From positions 1-64,000 of the forward strand of contig JAJRWI010000044.1 of NCBI GenBank assembly GCA_024276825.1: 64,000 nucleotides of DNA, read 5' to 3'. This DNA is from an archaeon (GTDB lineage: Archaea; Asgardarchaeota; Thorarchaeia; Thorarchaeales; Thorarchaeaceae). The notes below the pieces were generated by a model, which worked only from the letters and a program-made list of their open reading frames with translations, did not search any database and had not been told where the DNA came from. The translations under genes were made by a program, and so were the position numbers. This document shows, piece by piece, positions 25,964-35,713 of the stretch. Within the stretch, counting starts at the first letter, position 1. Every line of letters begins with the position of its first letter.

Positions 25964-26224
25964 CTACTCCTCCTCTGACCTCTCCTTGTAATACTCGTCA
26001 ATGAAAGTACCATAGACATCTACAGCCTCAGTAAGAGGATTGACCTCATCAATGATCATCTCAAGCCCGCAGGCACCACACTTGACACTCGCAAACTGCT
26101 TTTCCTTATACACCTCGATCTTGATTGCAGTGTTCCCACATTCAGGACAATCATACACATCAGGAATTCTCTTCTGCGGTCTTTTCCTGACCTTCTGTCT
26201 ACGTCGTCTTCCCAAATTGTTCAC
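25964..26224 (-). CDS. Elf1-type transcription elongation factor
   Basis: A basic N-terminus (GRRRRQKVRKRPQKRIP), then a zinc ribbon with CPECGN and CGACGL, then the conserved PLTEAVDVYGTFIDEYY match the Elf1 family of RNA polymerase II elongation factors. The 86-residue length is right. In eukaryotes Elf1 sits on the polymerase near downstream DNA. Archaeal copies occur in a subset of lineages including Asgard. Confidence 0.85.
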   Translation of the reverse strand: MNNLGRRRRQKVRKRPQKRIPDVYDCPECGNTAIKIEVYKEKQFASVKCGACGLEMIIDEVNPLTEAVDVYGTFIDEYYKERSEEE

Positions 26225-26379
26225 CTATTCCTATTTCACATATTGTGGACATGGCCCTGAAGAAATAGAGCGGTTTCAACCACTCCTGATTTGATTTAAG
26301 CATTATGTTGAGTGAAGATCACTGTCAAATTTTAGTTGAATAGAAGGCTTCATATTATGGTCTGACTGCGACAAGATTG

Positions 26380-26613
26380 ATGACCGAACTGACAAAAAAC
26401 GCAGAGTGCATTTTGCGTATTCTGGAATCCGCAGACTCTCTAACAACATCGGAAATTCTAGAACGTGCCCGCCTACCCGAGTATGCAGATATCTGTCAGG
26501 ACTGTGCGGGTGGCGATGCCTTTGTTGTTGCTGCAAACCAACTGGTAGAGGCCGGACTGATTAAGAAGAAGTTTGGTAAGGGCGGATATCGCTGGTCACT
26601 ATTGAGGGAGTAA
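26380..26613 (+). CDS. Small winged-helix-like protein
   Basis: A 77-residue protein: ECILRILESADSLTTSEILERARLPEY looks like a DNA-binding helix-turn-helix, then CQDCAGGDAFVVAANQLVEAGLI and KKKFGKGGYRWSL as a wing. It ends 2 nt before sufS and should be co-transcribed. It could be a regulator or accessory of the sulfur transferase; two cysteines (CQDC) might bind metal. ATG 26380 is used; TTG 26377 is adjacent. Confidence 0.6.
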   Translation: MTELTKNAECILRILESADSLTTSEILERARLPEYADICQDCAGGDAFVVAANQLVEAGLIKKKFGKGGYRWSLLRE

Positions 26614-26615
26614 CC

Positions 26616-27857
26616 ATGGTCGATTGGGCAAAGATACGCGAGGACTTTCCAGTACTGAAGCGAATCATCAATGGTAGACCCTTAGTTTACCTTGATAGCG
26701 CATGCATGTCTCTTAAGCCTATTCAAGTATTAGAGGCTATGAATGAGTATTATGAGAAATACCCCGCTTGTGCCGGTCGAAGTATTCACAAACTTGGTGA
26801 AGAGGCATCAAACGCGTATTCAGATGCCCGAGGTAAGTTTGCCAGATTTATCAATGCTGCAGAACCTGAAGAATGCATTTGGACTAGGAATGCAACAGAA
26901 TCGCTCAACATAGTAGCAAATTGCGTGCATCTTGAAAAGGGCGATAAAATAGTGACAACCTCGCTCGAACATCACAGTGGTTCATTGCCATTTGTTGAAA
27001 GAGCACGTCGAGATGGACTTGAACTCGTGGTAGTTGAGGCAAAATCTGATGGGACCTTTGACATTGAAGACTGGAAGCAGGCCATTGATAATAAGGTCCG
27101 TCTAATATCAGTTGTTCACTCATCCAATGTGACTGGAACCATTGCACCCATGAAGGAGATAGTGGAGATTGCACACGATCGGGGCGCTCTTGTTATGTCA
27201 GACGATGCCCAGTATGCCCCACACCACCCACTAGATGTTCAAGCCCTTGATATCGACTTCTCAGCAATCTCAGTTCACAAGATGTGCGGCCCTACTGGTG
27301 TCGGTGTCCTCTATGGCAAGCTGGATCTGCTAAAGAGCATGGACATGTTCTTAGTTGGTGGTGATACGGTGAGTGATGTGCGTTATGAAGACCACAAGAT
27401 CATTCCAGAGTATCTTCCTCCTCCTGAGAAATTCGAGGCAGGGCTTCAAAACTATGCAGGCGCTATCGGTGCTGGTGCAGCTGCTGAATATCTTATGGCC
27501 ATAGGACTTAAGGAAGTGGAGCGACACGAAAGGTCCCTCCTATCATATGTACTTGATGAATTGAAAGATCTTGGTCATGTACGATTCCTTGGCACTGATG
27601 ACATCAACATAAAGACTGGTCTTGTGACATTTTCAATTGACACTATAGAATCTGCACATGATATTGCAACCTTCTTGAATGAAGAGTTTAGTGTGATGGT
27701 AAGAAGCGGTGCCCACTGCACTCACCCATTCCATTATCAGATGAATATACCCCCATCAAAAGGCACTGCTAGGGCCAGCTTCTATCTATATAATAACAAG
27801 GGTGATGCAGATATATTTCTTGAAGGCATTCGGGCCCTGATTGAGGCAAGTTCCTAA
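26616..27857 (+). CDS. sufS: SufS-type cysteine desulfurase
   Basis: PLP enzyme releasing sulfur from cysteine for Fe-S cluster assembly, 413 residues. YLDSACMSLKP, ATESLNIVA, EHHSGSLPF, SDDAQYAPHHPLD, SVHKMCGPTGVG (PLP lysine, about residue 222) and VRSGAHCTHPFH (active cysteine, about residue 367) are in place. Cys-Ala-Gly at ACAGRSIH replaces the usual N-x-HRG loop but is common in archaeal members. No other suf genes adjoin it. Confidence 0.9.
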   Translation: MVDWAKIREDFPVLKRIINGRPLVYLDSACMSLKPIQVLEAMNEYYEKYPACAGRSIHKLGEEASNAYSDARGKFARFINAAEPEECIWTRNATESLNIVANCVHLEKGDKIVTTSLEHHSGSLPFVERARRDGLELVVVEAKSDGTFDIEDWKQAIDNKVRLISVVHSSNVTGTIAPMKEIVEIAHDRGALVMSDDAQYAPHHPLDVQALDIDFSAISVHKMCGPTGVGVLYGKLDLLKSMDMFLVGGDTVSDVRYEDHKIIPEYLPPPEKFEAGLQNYAGAIGAGAAAEYLMAIGLKEVERHERSLLSYVLDELKDLGHVRFLGTDDINIKTGLVTFSIDTIESAHDIATFLNEEFSVMVRSGAHCTHPFHYQMNIPPSKGTARASFYLYNNKGDADIFLEGIRALIEASS

Positions 27858-29632
27858 TTAATCATACTATCAAGCTTCTCTCTTACCCTCTTGCTCTCCT
27901 CAACAATATCTGGAAACTCGACATAATTAGCAGTGACCTCAAGCTCATTTCGCAATCGATTTCTGCTTACTCTTCCTCTGATTAATACAAACTTACCAAG
28001 AATGCGATCCTGCAGCAACTCGGTGGGACTCATCTCCCCACCCTTACCTCTTTCAATCAACTCACTAGCCTCTCTTGCACTTATCGACATTAATCGTTCA
28101 GCTGTATTTCCAAATAGGGTTACCATAATAGTTTCTGAACCATCATCGACTCGAATGGAATATGCGAAACGGTAGTCAGGTTGTTCTACCTCTCCACAGG
28201 TTGGGCAGAAATGCTTACCTCTGTCCTCATTGACCTTTTTATTGCACTTTGGGCACGCCAGATAGATTGGCCTAGTTTGAGACATGGTGACAATGATCCC
28301 CCTAATCTCTACAGTCTTTCCATCCAGCTCTTCATCTATCTCCTTAATCTCCACTGGTTTTGCAACCATGAATGTTTGTTTAGAGAGGTTTCCAACATCT
28401 AATTCCATGAGATTGGAGTCCTGTGGATTTATCTCAATCTCTGCTCTCCTGCCTGCTTGAAGCTCAATACTCCCCTCCCTCTCTTTAGTGTAAGCATGAC
28501 AAATTCGAATAACATCACCTACCTGCAATTCAGCAACCTTGTCTACTGCCTCATTCCAAAAAGTAACTCGAAGCTCTTGCAAGTCCTCATCTACAACTAT
28601 AATGTTCTGTACCTTGCCCTCACGTTCATCCTTCTTCCACTCCCTTGCTGGAAACATCCTGACAACTTTCCCTTCAACATCAACGTCTCTCATGTCAGGG
28701 GTCAGTTCCTTTATTCGTCTTAGCCCAAGACTCTCACTAAAACCTGCATCAGCACTGATCTCGACTGACTCGAGCTCACCCTCTATCCTCCTCTCTATTA
28801 CCGCAGAGCGCCCACTATGCACCTCAACAGCTCCATCTCTTGAACTCCGAGTATAGGCGCCACTGATTCTGATTACCTCTCCGACCTGCACATCCCTCAT
28901 CTGTTCTGCAAAGTCATCCCAAAACACAATGCGAATAGAACCTGTGTCATCTGCCCCTATGACACTAAGGACCTTGCCCTCAGAACCATCACTCTTGCGA
29001 ATGAACGTGCTTAGATTAAAGACTCGTGTTATCTTTGCCAGTACGGTGACATCATACATCCCCTCAGTCAGATCTTTGATCTTTGTACTTTCAGGCAGTG
29101 CGAGTTCAGTATTAAACTCTTCTAACTCATAATCCTCAAGTACTCTAATGGAACCCATACGTCCAATGTTCAATTCAAGAGAGTCACGAAGCCCCTTCTT
29201 GACATATCCTCCACGAATCTGAACGACATCTCCTTTGTTTATGTGCCCTTCTGAGATGGCCCTAGTCATATCGTCCCAAAGTACAACACGAATTGTACCT
29301 GTACTATCCCCAACCAGCAAGCTGGCCACTCTGCCTTCACTGCCATCCCTTCGTCTAAATGTTCTCATAGTGTCAAGTCGTATGACTCTTGCAATCAATG
29401 CCACATTTCGTTTGTCCTCAGTGATATCCTCAACTCTAAATTGCCCTCTTGATGAGTCTTGTAGGAGGTCTACTCCCAGTTCTCTTGCTACTATCATTGC
29501 AGCAGCTTCATCATTAATCACATCTGGCCCCAACTCTTCACGCTTTTCTTTAATCATAGTCAGGATGTCTTTTCTATCGTATTGTGGGTGATGCTTCAAA
29601 ATTCTCTCAATTATTTCTTCAAGCGAATGCAT
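27854..29632 (-). CDS. rpa1: Replication protein A, large subunit-like, multi-OB
   Basis: Single-stranded DNA-binding protein of 592 residues. After an N-terminal helical region (to about 65), three OB folds repeat the pattern IARVIRLDTMRTFRRRDGSEG, KITRVFNLSTFIRKSDGSEG and KVVRMFPAREWKKDEREG, each followed by a strand ending in VVLWDD, IVFWDD or VTFWNE. A fourth OB near the C-terminus carries a zinc site, CPKCNKK and FCPTCGE, as in Rpa70 DBD-C. The gene stop overlaps the sufS stop by 4 nt, convergently. It diverges from polD. Confidence 0.92.
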   Translation of the reverse strand: MHSLEEIIERILKHHPQYDRKDILTMIKEKREELGPDVINDEAAAMIVARELGVDLLQDSSRGQFRVEDITEDKRNVALIARVIRLDTMRTFRRRDGSEGRVASLLVGDSTGTIRVVLWDDMTRAISEGHINKGDVVQIRGGYVKKGLRDSLELNIGRMGSIRVLEDYELEEFNTELALPESTKIKDLTEGMYDVTVLAKITRVFNLSTFIRKSDGSEGKVLSVIGADDTGSIRIVFWDDFAEQMRDVQVGEVIRISGAYTRSSRDGAVEVHSGRSAVIERRIEGELESVEISADAGFSESLGLRRIKELTPDMRDVDVEGKVVRMFPAREWKKDEREGKVQNIIVVDEDLQELRVTFWNEAVDKVAELQVGDVIRICHAYTKEREGSIELQAGRRAEIEINPQDSNLMELDVGNLSKQTFMVAKPVEIKEIDEELDGKTVEIRGIIVTMSQTRPIYLACPKCNKKVNEDRGKHFCPTCGEVEQPDYRFAYSIRVDDGSETIMVTLFGNTAERLMSISAREASELIERGKGGEMSPTELLQDRILGKFVLIRGRVSRNRLRNELEVTANYVEFPDIVEESKRVREKLDSMIN

Positions 29633-29691
29633 TTGTCACCATTCCTGTCACTAAATTGAGCAGTGTTCTCACATTGATTTCATCATTATCA

Positions 29692-29702
29692 CCTATAAAA
29701 TT
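29692..29702. promoter_or_regulatory. TATA-like element between RPA and PolD genes
   Basis: CCTATAAAATT in the 185-nt divergent gap. On the minus strand it places RPA transcription near 29670, giving a leader of about 38 nt. It might also serve polD, with a longer leader. Confidence 0.4.
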
Positions 29703-29817
29703 CCCCACTCTAAAGTTCCGAGCTATTTGGGCATTGCTTGGCCTTTCTCTCCATCCAATGAAATCGAAAACCTGTTCTGCCGAAAGACACAATACTCATC
29801 ATTAACAAGCAAGTCAT

Positions 29818-32800
29818 GTGATAGATTCAGACTTGGAACTCCCCGCTCACAGCAAGAGCTACTCATTATACTTTGAGAAGCTGAGTAAAGAAGTGGAACG
29901 CATCTACTCTATTGCAAAGGCTGCACGTCAAAAGGGGTATGATCCCTCTCTTGATGTTGAAATTCCTCCAGCTCATGATGTTGCAGCAAGAGTGGAGGCC
30001 ACACTTGATGGTCCTATTGGGGTTGCTGCTAGAATCAGAGAGTTACAGAAGGAAAAATCGCGCGAGGCAGTGGCCTTCATTGTGGCTAAAGAAATTGCAA
30101 TGGGCGAACTTGGTGGGATTAAGGATCGTGAGAAAGCAGCTGACAAGGCGGTTCGCGTTGCATTGTCAATCTTAACTGAGAGCATAACAGCCGCGCCCTT
30201 AGAAGGGATTGCTAAGGTCAAGATTAGAGGCTCCGGCTCTGATGAATACCTAGCAATATACTTGGCTGGCCCCATTAGAGCAGCTGGTGGGACTGAAGCC
30301 GCCATGACTGTTCTTGTGGCTGATTATGTACGACAAGTGCTGGGCATTCCACCATTTAAGCCAACGGAAGAAGAGGTCGAACGAGCACTAGAAGAGGTGG
30401 AGATGTATGCCCGAGCAGTTCACTTGCAGTTTCCTGTTCACCCTGATTTGATTCGCTTTGCTGCATCCCGCTTACCAATAATGCTAACTGGAGAACCAAC
30501 AGAGGAATATGAGGTGTCTGGAACTAGGGACCTCGACCGCATTGAAACAAACCGTGTTCGTGGCGGTGCAGTACTTGTCCTCACTGAGGGTGTGGTGGGC
30601 AGAGCGGCAAAGCTGCTAAGAATAGTTGAATCCCTTGATATACCTGGCTGGGAATGGCTAAAGGATATCAAAGAGAAAAAGCCTGCTGAAAAGTCTAAGA
30701 GTACAGACCCAGACACAGCGATTGCCCCTAAACCTGACTATCTTGCTGATGTGATTGGCGGGCGACCAGTGTTCTCTCATCCAATGAGGCCAGGCGGATT
30801 CAGGCTGCGATATGGAAGGTCTCGCAACACGGGTCTTGCAGGGGTGGGAGTTCACCCTGCGACAATGTATGTGGTTGAGGAGTTTTTGGCTCCAGGGACC
30901 CATATACGCACAGAACGCCCTGGAAAAGGGTCTATAGTGACTCCTGTTGATTCCATTGAAGGGCCAATTGTTTTACTTAAAGATGGGACCGTAAAACAAC
31001 TGTCCGATCCAGATGAAGCCAAGAGTCTCAGCGACAAGATTGAACGGATTCTATATCTTGGGGATATATTAATTGCTCTTGGCGAGTTTCTTGAGAACAA
31101 TCATCCTTTGGCTCCTCCTGGCTATTGTGAGGAGTGGTGGTCCCATGATCTGCATGAAATGTGCAACTCATTATCTTTCTCTAATCTCAATCGTGCCCTA
31201 CAGAACATAAACATCACAAAAGAGGAGATTGACCAATTCATCATGTTTCCACTCACTCACATTCCCACGCCAGAACAAGCAATACTACTTTCCAAAGAAA
31301 TAGGAGTTCCACTCCATCCTCGATACACATACCGATGGAAGGCGCTTGCGGTTGACGAAGCAAAGTCTCTCCGTGATTGGATGGTCAAAGAGCATAAGAT
31401 TGAACAGACCTCAACTGGATCACTTATGGTCTTACCACTCGACATACGACAAAAGCATACACTTGAACGACTTGGAGTCCCACACACATTAAATGCTAAA
31501 AGAACTCACATCATAATGTCCGATAGTCCACTCACGATACTCGCCCAAATTGGAAAGGGTAAGTCTAGTCATGACCATGATGACTCTCTTGAGTTCATTA
31601 ATCAAGTATCTGAGATACATATTAAAGACAAACTCGGTCTATCAATTGGTGCTAGGATGGGTCGCCCAGAAAAGGCGGAAGCAAGAAAGATGAAGCCGCC
31701 TGTGAATGTACTATTTCCAGTAGGTCGTACAAGGGGAAGCGAACGCCGTATCGAGGCTATTGCAAAGAGTTCACAACAGACAGAAACCCTTGATTCATTT
31801 GGTCAGGGTGTTCCCAATACTTCATCATCCGGAACTTCCACTGGTGGAATCTCAGTCGAGATGGTTTCACGATTTTGCGCCAATTGTAATTTGGTAACAT
31901 TCGAGTCTCGTTGTTCCTCCTGTGGCACTTATACTGAAGTCCAGTACTACTGCTCCCAAGAACGATGTGGTCTTCCTATTGACTCCCGTTCCGGCATGTG
32001 TCCCAATAAGCATGATGTTAATCTAATTCGCGCAACAAGAAAATATGAAATTGACATCAATGACTTACTAAACAGGGTGAAGGCCGAGATTGACGAGCCC
32101 CAGTCATATAATCTCCGAGGAGTGCTGGGTCTTACAAGTGAGTTGAAGACTCCAGAGTACATTGGAAAGGGTATTCTTCGAGCAAAACATGAAGTGTTCT
32201 GCTATCGTGATGGTACTGCACGTTTTGACATTACTGATGCGCCATTAACACACTTTACTCCCAAAGAGGTTGGAGTTGACATTAAGACTCTGCGTGAATT
32301 GGGCTATATTGTTGATTACAAAGGGAACCCACTAGTATCAGAAGATCAGATTCTAGAACTGAAGGTCCAAGATATTATTGTGCCTGATACTTGCGCCGAC
32401 TATCTGATGCGAATTGGCAATTTCGTTGATGATTGCCTAGAGAAAATCTATGGATTTGAACGGTACTATAACTTCAGTACACCAAAAGATGTGGTTGGCC
32501 AAGTAGTGATTGGTCTTGCTCCTCACACCTCTGCAGGAATAATTGGCCGCATTGTGGGATTCACCTCTGCAAGCATTTGCTATGCTCATCCCTACTGGCA
32601 TGCTGCAAAAAGACGAAACTGTGACGGTGATGAGGATGCAGTCATACTCTTAATGGATGCATTATTGAACTTCTCCAAGTCGTATCTGCCAGCTGGTCGT
32701 GGTGGCTTTATGGATGCGCCTCTGGTCCTTTCAGTAATTCTGAATCCCTCTGAAGTTGATGATGAGGCACATAATATGGAAGTGTGTGAGAGATATCCTG

Positions 32801-33378
32801 CTCAATTCTATGAACTTGCTAGTTTGTCTCAGTCCCAGAAATCTGCTGAAGCCCTTGTTGATAATATTCACTCCCGAATTGGTACTGAGGCTCAATATGA
32901 GGGGTTCAAATTCACACACAGTACATCATGCATCGATAGTGGCCCTCTCAATACACGATACAAGATTCTAGACAGCATGGCTGAGAAGCTCGAGGCACAG
33001 CTCCACCTCGCTTCAATCATTGATGCAGTAGATGCATGTGATGTTGCTGAACGTGTGCTATCCACTCATTTTCTCCGCGACATCCGTGGAAATCTTCGGG
33101 CATATTCCACACAGAAGGTCCAGTGCCGAAAATGCCATCGCGTATACAGGCGGCCCCCATTATCAGGCAAATGTATCTGCGGATCCGATTTGGCACTTAC
33201 GGTACGCCAAAAGAACATCTCCAAGTATTTGTCTGTGGCAGAAAAGCTGATCAGTGACCATGGTCTTGGTCCCTACCTCCAAGAACGTCTAAGGCTCATA
33301 AACACTTCTCTTGCCTCATTGTTTCTATCTGAACAGACTTCTATCCTTGACTTTTTTGATAGTGATGAATCTGAATAA
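29818..33378 (+). CDS. polC: DNA polymerase D large subunit DP2
   Basis: Catalytic subunit of the archaeal replicative polymerase, 1186 residues, normal length and without intein. The active-site segment RNCDGDEDAVILLMDALLNF (about residue 932 on) and the following YLPAGRGGFMDAPLVL are intact. KSYSLYFEKLSKEVERIY opens the protein. Zinc sites: CANCNLVTFESRCSSCG and CRKCHRVYRRP with KCICGSD near the C-terminus. The last residues SILDFFDSD resemble a PCNA-binding box. Translation begins at GTG; the overlapping ATG two bases earlier runs straight into a stop. The small subunit DP1 is not in the window. Confidence 0.96.
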   Translation: MIDSDLELPAHSKSYSLYFEKLSKEVERIYSIAKAARQKGYDPSLDVEIPPAHDVAARVEATLDGPIGVAARIRELQKEKSREAVAFIVAKEIAMGELGGIKDREKAADKAVRVALSILTESITAAPLEGIAKVKIRGSGSDEYLAIYLAGPIRAAGGTEAAMTVLVADYVRQVLGIPPFKPTEEEVERALEEVEMYARAVHLQFPVHPDLIRFAASRLPIMLTGEPTEEYEVSGTRDLDRIETNRVRGGAVLVLTEGVVGRAAKLLRIVESLDIPGWEWLKDIKEKKPAEKSKSTDPDTAIAPKPDYLADVIGGRPVFSHPMRPGGFRLRYGRSRNTGLAGVGVHPATMYVVEEFLAPGTHIRTERPGKGSIVTPVDSIEGPIVLLKDGTVKQLSDPDEAKSLSDKIERILYLGDILIALGEFLENNHPLAPPGYCEEWWSHDLHEMCNSLSFSNLNRALQNINITKEEIDQFIMFPLTHIPTPEQAILLSKEIGVPLHPRYTYRWKALAVDEAKSLRDWMVKEHKIEQTSTGSLMVLPLDIRQKHTLERLGVPHTLNAKRTHIIMSDSPLTILAQIGKGKSSHDHDDSLEFINQVSEIHIKDKLGLSIGARMGRPEKAEARKMKPPVNVLFPVGRTRGSERRIEAIAKSSQQTETLDSFGQGVPNTSSSGTSTGGISVEMVSRFCANCNLVTFESRCSSCGTYTEVQYYCSQERCGLPIDSRSGMCPNKHDVNLIRATRKYEIDINDLLNRVKAEIDEPQSYNLRGVLGLTSELKTPEYIGKGILRAKHEVFCYRDGTARFDITDAPLTHFTPKEVGVDIKTLRELGYIVDYKGNPLVSEDQILELKVQDIIVPDTCADYLMRIGNFVDDCLEKIYGFERYYNFSTPKDVVGQVVIGLAPHTSAGIIGRIVGFTSASICYAHPYWHAAKRRNCDGDEDAVILLMDALLNFSKSYLPAGRGGFMDAPLVLSVILNPSEVDDEAHNMEVCERYPAQFYELASLSQSQKSAEALVDNIHSRIGTEAQYEGFKFTHSTSCIDSGPLNTRYKILDSMAEKLEAQLHLASIIDAVDACDVAERVLSTHFLRDIRGNLRAYSTQKVQCRKCHRVYRRPPLSGKCICGSDLALTVRQKNISKYLSVAEKLISDHGLGPYLQERLRLINTSLASLFLSEQTSILDFFDSDESE

Positions 33379-33388
33379 TGAATATGAA

Positions 33389-34240
33389 TCATTTATTGTT
33401 TAGCGCAAGATGTAGGAAACTTCTGTCCTCAATCATACCAATCAGGTTGCCAGAAGCTGAAAGCACTGGTGCCTGATCTATGTCATTCTTCCTGAACACT
33501 CTGACGCACTCTGCTATCGATGTGACCTCTGTCACATTGATAATATTCTTCGTCATCACATCCTTAATTGGGACTTGTGGCAATTTCAGAAGCTTCTTTG
33601 TTACCACCAAGAAGTCCTTTGAAGTCCATCCCCACTCAACCGAAGTGTCCGTGCCACTATATGTTGCTGAAATATTATCCTCTATTGTTTCCTCTGAGAG
33701 TCGAATGTAATCGCTCACTGAAATCATACCTACGACTCCTCCACTCTCATTGACAACCACAAGGGCATTCTTTCCTGCCATCTCCATAATCATGAATGAT
33801 AGTGGTAATGGGGTTTCAGACCAGACTGCAATAACGCGGGTATCAATGAAATCTTTAATTGTTATTTCTTGATATCTTTCATCATTCTCAAGAGTAGCAC
33901 CAAGAATGTCCGGTATCGAGAGGAGTCCTACTAATTCATCATTGTCCACAACAGGTAGCCTTCGAAAGTTTTTCTCAATCATTATCTTGGTTGCTGTTTT
34001 GATGTCCATTCGAGGCGTAACAGTCACAGGATCTCTTACCATGAGCATTGCAATCTGATTCTCATCAGGTTTTCGGAGTAAGTCAGTTCTAGTGATCATA
34101 CCTACTAGCCTTTTTGTGCCCCTCTTTACCACAGGGAATCCATTGATCTGCTTTTCTGCCATGATTTGTAGGACATCATCTCGTGTGCCCGGAACTGACA
34201 CATATACCACTGATTGCTGCATACAGTCTGCTACCTTCAT
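33389..34240 (-). CDS. Protein with four CBS domains
   Basis: About 283 residues made of two Bateman modules. Repeats are seen at QINGFPVVKRGTKRLVGMITRTDLL, NFRRLPVVDNDELVGLLSIPDIL, GKNALVVVNESGGVVGMISVSDY and DIDQAPVLSASGNLIGMIEDRSFL. Such proteins sense adenine nucleotides or SAM. No catalytic domain is attached. ATG 34240 is preferred because GGAG lies 10 nt upstream. Confidence 0.85.
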   Translation of the reverse strand: MKVADCMQQSVVYVSVPGTRDDVLQIMAEKQINGFPVVKRGTKRLVGMITRTDLLRKPDENQIAMLMVRDPVTVTPRMDIKTATKIMIEKNFRRLPVVDNDELVGLLSIPDILGATLENDERYQEITIKDFIDTRVIAVWSETPLPLSFMIMEMAGKNALVVVNESGGVVGMISVSDYIRLSEETIEDNISATYSGTDTSVEWGWTSKDFLVVTKKLLKLPQVPIKDVMTKNIINVTEVTSIAECVRVFRKNDIDQAPVLSASGNLIGMIEDRSFLHLALNNK

Positions 34241-34367
34241 TGTTTCAATACTCCAGTATTGCATAATGTGATGACATTATTGACACTTCTGCTTTAGTAT
34301 ATTTACGCAAAAGTATCAGAACATGAGTAGAAATACTATTGCCCTTTTATGGTTTTCCTCACTCAAT

Positions 34368-34943
34368 CTACCATGGTGTCTTTTTCAACTTGAGTAAATA
34401 TCCTGCAACATTACTCACCCAATGAATGGCAAGCGTAAACAGAATGAGTACTGCTACATATTGTGGTGCGGGTGTCAACAACGGGGCTAGAAAAATTAGT
34501 GCCATGATGATGAATCCTAACCGATCAAGCATGAGTGCTGGAGCCCCTCCCCTCAAGTCTACCCTTCTCTTAAGAAATGATCCCAACAGGTCCCCGATTA
34601 ATGTTCCAAAGGACAGCAAGAACCCCCCAAGCACAGTAATACCAAGAATTGCATCCATGTCTGGGGTGACTATAACATACTCGGTCATGAACTCTCTAAC
34701 ATAAGGGGCCCCCATATTCAATGCCCAACTAGTCAGTGTTCCCAGAACAACACCCGCGATGAATCCTCGTATTGTCTTATTGTCACCAAACAGACGCTTT
34801 CCATCACTCAACACTCTCCCATTATCAATGGGTCTTCCACCTCCAAATATCACAGGCATTGAATTTGCAATCCATGCTGGCAGTCCAAGCCATAATGCCA
34901 GTCCAAGTAAAGTAACCTCTTCATACATCATTGCCACATCCAT
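34368..34943 (-). CDS. carS: CDP-archaeol synthase
   Basis: Integral membrane enzyme activating digeranylgeranylglyceryl phosphate with CTP for polar lipid synthesis. The 191 residues with about five helices fit. NGRVLSDGKRLFGDNKTIRGFIAGV and LLSFGTLIGDLLGSFLKRR with LMLDRLGF are conserved. It starts 6 nt after radB. Confidence 0.92.
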   Translation of the reverse strand: MDVAMMYEEVTLLGLALWLGLPAWIANSMPVIFGGGRPIDNGRVLSDGKRLFGDNKTIRGFIAGVVLGTLTSWALNMGAPYVREFMTEYVIVTPDMDAILGITVLGGFLLSFGTLIGDLLGSFLKRRVDLRGGAPALMLDRLGFIIMALIFLAPLLTPAPQYVAVLILFTLAIHWVSNVAGYLLKLKKTPW

Positions 34944-34949
34944 GAATCA

Positions 34950-35660
34950 CTAGTCCCCATCTATGTCAGCATCTGGGGAGATTGAAAAGCCTTTATTTGT
35001 AAGATAGAACATCTCATTAACTGGGATTTCTCCTAGTCGTATTCTCTCAATCATCCTCTCACCGCTCTGTCTACCCTTTCTAATTCTTATTACATGATCC
35101 GCCCAATAATCAAGTATGTTTCTTGCAACAGGCTCTATCTCTCCATGCTTCTTAAGAGCCCCCCTCACCTGATTGAGAACAAGTACGGCTATGTCCTTTT
35201 GCTTGGCTAGCCCTTTCAATATACCAACTTGCATGTTCAATTCTCGATGGGCTGCATAATTTGTCTTTTTACCTTTGAGCACAGTACGATACAGCCTTGT
35301 TATTGTATCTATGACTATTAAGCGTGTGTTCTCCCTCACGTAGAGTTCAAGATCATCAATTATCAATCCTTGCTCATTAAAGCTGGTTGGATGAAGAAGC
35401 CTGATAATCGGACTAATAGACTCGTACTCTACTCCTGAAATCTGCTCAAGTCGCTCAATTGGGGAGGTGCTTTCTGTATTGATGTATGCAACTCTCATCC
35501 CCAATTGCAAGGCAGCAGAAACAAACTGAAGTGCAAAAGTGGTCTTGCCAGAGGCCGCTTCTCCAAAGACATGTGTGATCCCCCCTGTGAAAACACCACC
35601 ATCCAATATTCTATCTAATTTGGACACTCCTGAGGGAAGAATCAAGTCACTTATCTCCAT
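34950..35660 (-). CDS. radB: RadB, RecA-family recombinase paralog
   Basis: A 236-residue RecA-core protein without the N-terminal domain of RadA. FGEAASGKTTFALQ is Walker A and RLIVIDTITRLYR is Walker B. LVLNQVRGALKK follows. RadB aids RadA in homologous recombination. Adjacent genes are carS (co-directional) and a RuvC-like protein gene (divergent). Confidence 0.88.
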   Translation of the reverse strand: MEISDLILPSGVSKLDRILDGGVFTGGITHVFGEAASGKTTFALQFVSAALQLGMRVAYINTESTSPIERLEQISGVEYESISPIIRLLHPTSFNEQGLIIDDLELYVRENTRLIVIDTITRLYRTVLKGKKTNYAAHRELNMQVGILKGLAKQKDIAVLVLNQVRGALKKHGEIEPVARNILDYWADHVIRIRKGRQSGERMIERIRLGEIPVNEMFYLTNKGFSISPDADIDGD

Positions 35661-35713
35661 TCTATTGTCAGAATCAAATAAGTGATAAACATAACTTATG
35701 TGGTCTTTATGTC

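Noticed and set aside
29818..33378. Intein in DP2
   Set aside because: Length and continuity of the polymerase motifs are normal.
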